Shown here piece by piece: positions 7,411 to 12,910 of a stretch of DNA of 12,910 nucleotides. Positions within the stretch are counted from its first letter, which is position 1; each line of letters starts with the position of its first letter. The stretch is taken from the NCBI GenBank assembly GCA_964497475.1, contig CAZCDM010000056.1, positions 1 through 12,910 of the forward strand, in the 5' to 3' direction. Source of the DNA: CAZCDM01 sp964497475. Lineage in GTDB: Bacteria > Planctomycetota > Phycisphaerae > SM23-33. The notes beneath the pieces are model-generated. The model made no database searches, had not been told where the DNA came from, and worked only from the letters and a program-made list of their open reading frames with translations. The translations under genes were made by a program, and so were the position numbers.

Positions 7411-8289
7411 TTACCACACTTCGATTTCCTTTTCGAGGTTCACGTTGAACTCCCGAGCAACGTCATCGCGAATCAGGTCGATCAGCCGCAGCACGTCAAA
7501 GGCGGTGCAGCCCTTCTCGGCGAGGATGAAATTTGCGTGTTTTTCCGAGACCTTCGCCCCGCCGACGCTCTTGCCCTTGAGCCCGGCCTTGTCGATCAGG
7601 GCCCCGGCCGAGAGGCCTCGCGGGTTCTTGAAGATGCAGCCCGCGTTCCGCGCCGAGAGCGGCTGGGTATTCTTTTTGTAGATCCAGATCTGCTTGACCT
7701 GCTTGAGAATGCGGTGGGGGTCGTCCTCGTCGAGGTCGAAGCTCGCACCGAGGATGAATTTCGATGTGATGTTCGTGCTGCGGTAGGCGAAGGCCAAGTC
7801 CACCCGCATGCGCTGGAAGATTTCGCCCTCGTCGGTCATGACGGTCACGTCGCGCACGGCCGAGCCGATATCGCCGAACGCGCCGCCGGCGTTCATGCGG
7901 ACGGCGCCGCCGACGCTGCCGGGAATGCCCGTGAGCCCCTCGAGCCCGGCCCGGCCCTGGCGGACGCAGCTCAGCACGAGCTTGCCGAGGTCGGCTCCGG
8001 CGCCGACGGATACGCCGGCGGCGTCGAAGGTCACCTGCGAGAAGGCTTCGCTGGCCAGGTGAATCACCGCGCCGCGCACGCCCGTGTCGGCCACCAGCAG
8101 GTTCGCCCCGCTGCCGAGGACGTAGATCGGCAGGTCGTTTTCACGGCAGCGACGGACCACCTCCTGCAACGCCTCGGGGCTGTGCGGTTCGATGAAATAC
8201 TCCGCCGGACCACCTAACGCGAACCAGGTATGCTCGGCCAGGGGTTCTTCGGTTTTAACGGTCGCTTCCAAGCCATTGAACAAGGTCAT
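7411..8289 (-). CDS. murB: UDP-N-acetylenolpyruvoylglucosamine reductase (MurB, type II)
   Basis: This FAD-dependent enzyme reduces UDP-GlcNAc-enolpyruvate to UDP-MurNAc with NADPH. It has 292 residues, the short type II form. FAD-binding sequences are GSGANLLV (59-66) and GIPGSVGGAVRMNAGG (121-136). Active-site elements are YRSTN (169-173), AGCIFKNP (216-223) and the C-terminal acidic LEKEIEVW, where Glu288 is the likely second catalytic acid. The proton donor position holds Cys218 where E. coli has Ser229; both occur in the family. The ATG at 8287-8289 lies inside the murC end, giving a 35-bp overlap that suggests translational coupling; only a weak GGAACG ribosome binding site precedes it. 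TTG codons slightly downstream are less likely starts. Confidence 0.95.
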   Translation of the reverse strand: MTLFNGLEATVKTEEPLAEHTWFALGGPAEYFIEPHSPEALQEVVRRCRENDLPIYVLGSGANLLVADTGVRGAVIHLASEAFSQVTFDAAGVSVGAGADLGKLVLSCVRQGRAGLEGLTGIPGSVGGAVRMNAGGAFGDIGSAVRDVTVMTDEGEIFQRMRVDLAFAYRSTNITSKFILGASFDLDEDDPHRILKQVKQIWIYKKNTQPLSARNAGCIFKNPRGLSAGALIDKAGLKGKSVGGAKVSEKHANFILAEKGCTAFDVLRLIDLIRDDVAREFNVNLEKEIEVW

Positions 8290-9688
8290 CTGCCACGTTC
8301 CATATCGAGCCAGCCCCCATGGTCACGACGAGGTCGCCTTCCTCGCAGATCCCTTGGAGGTACTGGACAATGAGATCGAAACTCTTGAAGTACATCGCAA
8401 TGCCGCCCCGCAGGCGAATCTGGGCGACAAGGTCCTTGGATGAAATATGATCCTTTTCCTGCTCGCTGTCACGGACGAAATAGATGTCCGGCACGATGAC
8501 CTCGTCGGCCAGGGCGAAGCTCGATGCGAAATCCTTCAGCAGGAATCGGGTCCGGCTGTGCTGGTGAGGCTGGAAGACGCAGAGGATGCGTCGCGGCTTG
8601 TACTCGCTGCGGAGTGCGCGGAGGCTGGCCTGGATTTCCGTGGGGTGATGGGCGAAGTCGTCGACGACGGTCAGGCCACGCTCGCGGGCTTTGAGCGTCA
8701 GGCGACGCTGTGTGCCGGCGAAGGTGGAAAGGTGTTCGATAATCTCTGGGGCGTCCAAGCCGGCGTGATACAGAATGCCGACGGCCGCGAGGGCGTTGTA
8801 GGCATTGTGCAGGCCCGGCAGGGAAACCAGCAGCTCGCCGAAGTGCTGCTGGTCGTGAAGAATCTCCATGCGGACGCGGCCGCGATCGGGATTGACGATG
8901 ACGCCGCGCCAGTGGCAGCTCTCGCCCAAACCGAACGTTTCGACCGTGCAGGCGGCGTCGCGGACGGCCTCGGCGACGTGGCGGTCCTCGCCGTTGGCGA
9001 TGAGTACGCCGCCGGGCTGGATGCCGCCGACAAAGGCGCGGAAGGCTTCGATGATCGCGTGCATGTCGCGGAAGCAGTCGAGGTGGTCTTCGTCGATGTT
9101 GAGGATCGTCGCCACGTGCGGGTGGAGGTGGAGGAAGCTGCGGTCGAACTCGCAGGCCTCGGCTACGAAGTGCTTGCCGCGCCCCACGCCGCTGGGCCCG
9201 CCGAGCTGCTCGGCTGTGGCGCCGACGATGAAGCTCGGGTCGGCTCCGGCGCGGTCGAGCACGTAGGCGACCATCGCCGAAGTGGTGCTCTTGCCGTGCG
9301 TGCCCGCTACGGCCAGGCCCAGCTTTTCGTCCATCAGGCGGCCGAGCATTTCGGAATATCGTACCACTTCAAAGCCGCTCTCGTGGGCGGCCAGCAGTTC
9401 GGGGTTTTCCCGGTCGATGGCGGCCGAGTAGACCACCAGCTCGCATTGTCGGGGGAGGTTGTCCGGCCTCTGGCCGATGCGGACGATGGCGCCCTCGGTT
9501 TCGAGGGTCTCCAGCGACTCACTGGCCGCGAGGTCCGAGCCGCTGACGACCGCGCCGCGGTCCAGGAGCATCCGGGCCAGGGCGCGCATGCCGCTGCCGC
9601 CCATGCCGATGAGGTGTATCCGTTTGCCGACGTAAGTCAAAAGATCCTGCCCGGGCAGAAGGTTCTGTTGCAGTTCCGTTGCGGTCAT
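8255..9688 (-). CDS. murC: UDP-N-acetylmuramate--L-alanine ligase
   Basis: This cytoplasmic Mur ligase adds L-Ala to UDP-MurNAc at the cost of ATP. The 477-residue length is normal. The N-terminal nucleotide-sugar domain starts with HLIGMGGSGM (25-34). The central ATPase domain has GTHGKSTT (129-136), EACEFDRSF (177-185) and LNIDEDHLD (196-204). The C-terminal domain has VVDDFAHHPTEI (341-352) and FQPHQHSRT (372-380). The ATG at 9686-9688 follows AAGGA with 6 bases between. A longer in-frame start 69 bases upstream is rejected because it lacks family sequence and lies before this ribosome binding site. The gene follows the GlmM-type gene after 138 bp and overlaps murB. Confidence 0.97.
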   Translation of the reverse strand: MTATELQQNLLPGQDLLTYVGKRIHLIGMGGSGMRALARMLLDRGAVVSGSDLAASESLETLETEGAIVRIGQRPDNLPRQCELVVYSAAIDRENPELLAAHESGFEVVRYSEMLGRLMDEKLGLAVAGTHGKSTTSAMVAYVLDRAGADPSFIVGATAEQLGGPSGVGRGKHFVAEACEFDRSFLHLHPHVATILNIDEDHLDCFRDMHAIIEAFRAFVGGIQPGGVLIANGEDRHVAEAVRDAACTVETFGLGESCHWRGVIVNPDRGRVRMEILHDQQHFGELLVSLPGLHNAYNALAAVGILYHAGLDAPEIIEHLSTFAGTQRRLTLKARERGLTVVDDFAHHPTEIQASLRALRSEYKPRRILCVFQPHQHSRTRFLLKDFASSFALADEVIVPDIYFVRDSEQEKDHISSKDLVAQIRLRGGIAMYFKSFDLIVQYLQGICEEGDLVVTMGAGSIWNVADDLVQWLGSDR

Positions 9689-9826
9689 GGGGCATCCTTG
9701 CCGAGTAGCCGTCTGCGGTGGATCGATTCCCGGCGAAACGGACGCCGCGCAGCACAACGCCTTGGTTGTTATCGGTCAGATTCGCTCGGCAGGATTAGTC
9801 GCCCGCCGGCTGGTCGGGCGGTCGAT

Positions 9827-11221
9827 TCAGCCGTCGATGAGATCCTCGGCGATGGCGCGGACGCCGGCGATGAGCTGCCCGGCCTGCTCGGCGGTGGGGG
9901 CCTCGGCGAAGATGCGGATGATCGGCTCGGTGTTCGACGCCCGGACCGACAGCCAGCTGTCCGGCAGGTCGATCCGCAGGCCGTCGTCTTCGTTGAAGCG
10001 GACGTCATCCCGGCCGGCGTACAGGGCGCGGGTTTTCTCGGCGATGGTCGGGGCCAGCTCAGCCGGACAGGGCAGCTTGGTTTTGGCCAGGTGGTAGGCC
10101 GGTATCGCCGCGACGCGCTGGGCGAGGGTCTGGCCGGTCTCGGCGAGGTCCTGCAGCACCATGGCCATGCCGGAGAAGCTGTCGCGCACCAGCACCACGC
10201 GCGGGTCGATAATGCCCCCATTGCCCTCCCCGCCGAAGAGGCAGTTGCAGGCGGTCATGGCGGCGGCGACGTTGGCCTCGCCGGTGGGCGTGCGGATGAC
10301 CTCGACGCCGGCGGCCTCGGCGATGTCGTCGATCATGCGGCTGGTCGAGAGGTTCACGGCCATCGGCCCCTTGCCGTGTCGCAGCATGAACGCCGCCGTC
10401 AGGGCCAGGGTGTACTCCTCGCCGATGAAGCGCCCCGTCTCGTCGACGATGGCCAACCGGTCCGCGTCGGGGTCCTGGGCGAAGCCCACATCGGCGCCGG
10501 CGTCGCGGACGGCAGCGGCCAGGTCGGTAAGGTTGGCCTCAATGGGCTCGGGCGTGTGGGCGAACAGGCCGGTCGGCTCGGCGTTGAGGGCGATGACCTC
10601 GCAGCCGAGTTCCTCCAGCAGCCTGGGCGTGGCGATGCAGCCGGCGCCGTTGACGCAGTCGAGCACGACCTTGAACCGCCGGCTGCGGATGGCGTCGAGG
10701 TCGGCCAGGCTGCAGACGGCCTCGATGTGCGTGGCGTGGGTCGAGTCGTCGGCGGTGACCCGTCCGACGTCCAGCCCGGCTGCGGCGCGGAACTCGCCGG
10801 CCTGCCAGATGGCGCGCAGGCGGTTGGCCTGCTCGGCCGGCAGGGCCGGGCCCGTCGGCTGGAGGAACTTGATGCCGTTATACGGGTGCGGGTTGTGGCT
10901 GGCGGTGATGACGACGCCGCCGTCGCAGCCGAGGCGGCTGGCCATCAGCGCCGCGCCCGGCGTGGTCACCACGCCGAGGTCGGTCACGTCCACGCCAGAG
11001 GCCGTCAGCCCGGCGATGACCGCACTGGCGACCATCCCGCCGGTGGGTCGCGTATCGCGCCCCAGGGCGACGGAGCGGCGCTCGCGACCGGCCGGGGAGG
11101 GCTGGTCGTAAAGCATCGTGCCGAACGCCTGGCCGAACGCCATGGCCACCGCCGGCGGAAGGGACGTGCCAACCATCCCCCGCACACCGGATACACTGAC
11201 AATCAACGGGTCGTCATTCAT
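9827..11221 (-). CDS. glmM: Phosphohexomutase, probably phosphoglucosamine mutase (GlmM type)
   Basis: The enzyme would convert GlcN-6-P to GlcN-1-P, the first step toward UDP-GlcNAc. The product has 464 residues with the four alpha-D-phosphohexomutase landmarks: TASHNPHPYNGIKF with the phospho-Ser at 108; metal loop DPDADR (250-255); sugar loop GEGNGG (331-336); and phosphate loop RASNTEP (427-433). The sugar loop differs from the GEQSGH of typical bacterial GlmM and is nearer archaeal-type GlmM, so phosphomannomutase or phosphoglucomutase activity cannot be excluded. Position next to murC favours GlmM. The ATG at 11219-11221 starts the conserved LIVSVSGVRGMVG region. An in-frame start 78 bases upstream would lie above the predicted transcription start and is rejected. 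Confidence 0.87.
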   Translation of the reverse strand: MNDDPLIVSVSGVRGMVGTSLPPAVAMAFGQAFGTMLYDQPSPAGRERRSVALGRDTRPTGGMVASAVIAGLTASGVDVTDLGVVTTPGAALMASRLGCDGGVVITASHNPHPYNGIKFLQPTGPALPAEQANRLRAIWQAGEFRAAAGLDVGRVTADDSTHATHIEAVCSLADLDAIRSRRFKVVLDCVNGAGCIATPRLLEELGCEVIALNAEPTGLFAHTPEPIEANLTDLAAAVRDAGADVGFAQDPDADRLAIVDETGRFIGEEYTLALTAAFMLRHGKGPMAVNLSTSRMIDDIAEAAGVEVIRTPTGEANVAAAMTACNCLFGGEGNGGIIDPRVVLVRDSFSGMAMVLQDLAETGQTLAQRVAAIPAYHLAKTKLPCPAELAPTIAEKTRALYAGRDDVRFNEDDGLRIDLPDSWLSVRASNTEPIIRIFAEAPTAEQAGQLIAGVRAIAEDLIDG

Positions 11222-11248
11222 GGAATTTCTCGCTTGAGGGAAAGGCCC

Positions 11249-11277
11249 ATTATGCACGCAGCGGGAGAAATCCTCAA
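11249..11277 (-). promoter_or_regulatory. Sigma70-type promoter of the glmM-mur operon
   Basis: On the minus strand, -35 TTGAGG (11272-11277, 4 of 6 consensus) and -10 CATAAT (11249-11254, 5 of 6) are separated by exactly 17 bp. The predicted start is near 11242, giving a leader of about 20 bases before the glmM ATG at 11221. This is the best two-box promoter in the window and also argues for the shorter GlmM start. Confidence 0.65.
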
Positions 11278-11331
11278 CCGCCGATCGTCGATTCCCCACG
11301 CCAAGGTGTGTGGAGCGAATTGGGCGATGTC

Positions 11332-11337
11332 TATAAT
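11332..11337 (+). promoter_or_regulatory. -10 box upstream of the DUF1328 gene
   Basis: A perfect TATAAT lies 48 bases before the DUF1328 ATG. The -35 region at about 11309-11314 (TGTGGA) is a poor match, so an activator or an alternative sigma factor may take part. The predicted start near 11344 leaves a leader of about 42 bases that contains the strong ribosome binding site. Confidence 0.5.
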
Positions 11338-11385
11338 GAACTGTGACGTGATCAAACAGAACGCGTCAAACGAAAGGAGTTGGAC

Positions 11386-11559
11386 ATGTTGTATTGGGCT
11401 ATCGTGTTTTTCATCGTCGCTTTGGTAGCGGCTATTTTCGGGTTTGGCGGAATCGCCGCCGGAGCCGCCACCATCGCACAGGTACTCTTCTGGATCTTCC
11501 TCGTTGTTTTCCTGGCCTCGGTGATTATGGGCCTTGCAAGACGAGGTAAAACGGCGTAA
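11386..11559 (+). CDS. DUF1328 small membrane protein (YtjA-like)
   Basis: The product is 57 residues with two membrane helices, about 3-20 and 30-50. It matches the DUF1328/YtjA pattern: MLYWAIVFFIVALVAA, then IFGFGGIAAGAA, then a second helix ending in VIMGLARRG. An AAGGAG at 11374-11379 lies 6 bases before the ATG, so the start is secure. The gene stands alone between a perfect -10 box and a strong terminator, so it is its own transcription unit. It is rich in A/T-ending codons (ATT, GTT, TTT) compared with its neighbours, which may reflect high expression or different base pressure. The function of the family is unknown. Confidence 0.92.
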   Translation: MLYWAIVFFIVALVAAIFGFGGIAAGAATIAQVLFWIFLVVFLASVIMGLARRGKTA

Positions 11560-11576
11560 CGCCCCAGCCTCAAACC

Positions 11577-11627
11577 GGCCATCCCGGCCGGGCCATCATG
11601 CCCGGTCGGATGGGCCCGTTTTGTTTT
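11577..11627 (+). terminator. Intrinsic terminator after the DUF1328 gene
   Basis: A long GC-rich hairpin has arms at about 11577-11593 and 11600-11617 around a short CATCAT loop; it carries one bulge and a few non-Watson-Crick positions. It is followed directly by the U-tract TTTTGTTTT (11619-11627). It starts 18 bp after the DUF1328 stop. It ends the short rightward unit before the leftward disrupted gene. Confidence 0.85.
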
Positions 11628-11678
11628 CTCACGGGGGATACCTCCGCAGGCCATGATTGTTGTTTCCAGACCAGGCAT

Positions 11679-12910
11679 TCAACCCGGCGGAATATGGGCG
11701 GGCAGGTGCGCGGCGTTTTGCTTGAGGGCAGCGCGGATGTCGATGAAGTTTCGGGTTCTGGTCAGGCCCGGTTTCTGCCGGGCCGTGCCGGTGGCCATGA
11801 TCTCGGCGATGCGGGGGTCGAAGCGGCAGAGTTTGATCCACCCGTTGACGATAAAAACGGGCTTTGTGGTGGTGTCGATATAACGGCCGAACATCGGCTT
11901 GGTGGTCGAGCCGTTCCACATCAGGTCCATCAATGTTCGCGCGAAGCGTTGGCCGTCGGCCTCGGTGAAGACGACCCCCCGCTGGATCGCCTCGACAACG
12001 AATGCGATGTCGATGCGGCCGTGGGACGTGTCCTCGACGCGGCTGTGCAGCATCTTGCCAGCTTCGACGCGGTCGTGGTAGTTCCAGACATAGCAACCCT
12101 CTTTTTCGCGCAGGGCGCGTTTGAAGTTTCGAGCCATGGCTTCGGCGCGGGTGGCGAAGAGTTCCTCGCCGGTGACGTCAGCCAGGATCAGCCACGCGTG
12201 CGCCAGGGCGAGGTACTGGTTGTGCGGCAGGAGGCGGTTGGGATACCGCTGCGAGGGGTATGGGGCTGGAGCGGAAGGCCCCGGTGTCCTCGCCGGTGTT
12301 CTGCCAGTATTTCTCATTGCCTTGGAGAAAGTGTCTTCGGATCAGGTCGAGGTAGGCGCGGGCCTTTTTGTGGTAGGGGTCCTCGGCCGGTCGGGTCAGG
12401 GCGACCTCGATGAATCGGGCGATGGGCACGAGCACCATGCCCTGATGGACCGGGTATTCGCTCATCAGCTTCTCGGTGGTCTCGACGTAGAACGCGTCGC
12501 CCTCTTTGATCGTGCCGGTGATGATGACCTCGACATGCTCGGCGACGGTGAGCTTCTTGCCCGAGACGAAGGGCACGGACCCGAGCAGGGCGCGGCCTTC
12601 GGTGACGTCGCGGATTTCGATGGTGTTCGCGTCGCGGGCGGTGAGGAGGTAATCGTGGCCGGTGACTTTTGCAGCCTCTCTGATATTGATGTTCCGCGGC
12701 AGGACGGGCTTGATCGTCGCCACGCCGCGATTGTGACCGGCCATCGCGCGGACCAGAGAGGCAGAGTATCGATCCGTCTGCCAGGAGAGGTACCCGTCGC
12801 CGTCATGATCTTTGAGGTTGGCGATCATCCGGTCGAAGTGGTCGATGATTTTGTCCCACTAGTAGTCCGTCCCAGGAATAAAGATATTCGACCTTCTTTG
12901 CCGATGAGGT
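11679..12910 (-). pseudogene. Disrupted large gene, possibly an (alpha/alpha)-barrel carbohydrate-active protein (5' end outside window)
   Basis: Two leftward frames join into one protein. The upstream part (12858 down to about 12260) reads WDKIIDHFDRM, then KDHDGDGYLSWQTDRYS, and ends near RSSPIP. The downstream part (about 12258 to 11679) reads SQRYPNRLLPHNQYLALAHAW, then DVTGEELFATR, VEDTSHGRIDIAFVVEA and a normal stop. One extra base in either of two four-base G runs (12255-12258 or 12262-12265 on the plus strand) explains the shift. A second lesion is an in-frame TAG at 12859-12861, which could be a mutated TGG or TAC. The many helical, aromatic-rich stretches suggest an (alpha/alpha)-toroid lyase or hydrolase-like fold, but I recognise no exact family. 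It could be a decayed gene, or errors near a contig end. It is convergent with the DUF1328 unit. Confidence 0.6.

Noticed and set aside
6796..8217. Rightward open frame of 473 residues antisense to ddl and murB
   Set aside because: Both genes on the other strand are unambiguous, and this frame shows no motif or ribosome binding site.
9788..9815. Short inverted repeat (CGCCCG and CGGGCG arms) after the glmM stop, considered as a terminator
   Set aside because: The stem is only about 6 bp with no U-tract, and the following murC gene has a good ribosome binding site and fits the same operon.
8447..11428. Rightward open frame of 993 residues antisense to murC and glmM
   Set aside because: GC-rich codon use removes stops on the opposite strand. 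The sequence has no recognisable domain, and the leftward genes are certain.
12178..12828. Treating the 216-residue leftward frame as an intact gene starting at 12828
   Set aside because: Its last part (after about 12258) loses homology-like character, it has no ribosome binding site, and sensible sequence continues upstream of the ATG to the TAG.

Overview
The window is GC-rich bacterial chromosome from an ordinary housekeeping region. It most resembles a planctomycete, probably of the Phycisphaerae type. That placement is an inference from gene content: a mur/ddl/ftsQ run with no ftsA or ftsZ behind it, a phosphohexomutase with a GEGNGG sugar loop, and a polyprenyl-phosphate phosphoribosyltransferase-like gene. 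No marker gene settles it. I see no tRNA, rRNA, CRISPR array, insertion sequence or prophage gene.

Left part (1-2947). A UbiA-superfamily gene runs leftward off the edge of the window. Diverging from it across 78 bp is a rightward group of three close genes: a four-helix SMR/EamA-like membrane protein, a DUF192 lipoprotein and a SpoIIE-type PP2C phosphatase. The last two are only 2 bp apart. The phosphatase converges on recN and their stop codons overlap by 6 bp.

Central part (2942-11221), all leftward. In transcription order it holds a GlmM-type phosphohexomutase, murC, murB, ddl, an ftsQ-like gene, an unrecognised six-helix membrane protein and recN. The spacing is tight (overlaps of 35 and 29 bp, gaps of 5, 28 and 58 bp), except for 138 bp between glmM and murC. 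The first genes form a peptidoglycan precursor pathway: GlcN-1-P supply, MurB reduction to UDP-MurNAc, MurC addition of L-Ala, and Ddl making D-Ala-D-Ala. FtsQ links this to division. A good sigma70-type promoter lies just upstream of glmM.

Right part (11222-12910). A 164-bp divergent promoter region is followed by a 57-residue DUF1328 membrane protein with a perfect -10 box, a strong ribosome binding site and a strong intrinsic terminator. After it comes the leftward remains of a large gene, perhaps an (alpha/alpha)-barrel carbohydrate-active protein. It is broken by a frameshift and an in-frame stop, and runs off the right edge.

No stretch over 300 bp lacks a gene. I found no clearly new multi-gene system. 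The points most worth a second look are the missing ftsA/ftsZ, the phosphoribosyltransferase next to a Glu14-less SMR protein, the apparently leaderless DUF192 gene and the broken gene at the right end.
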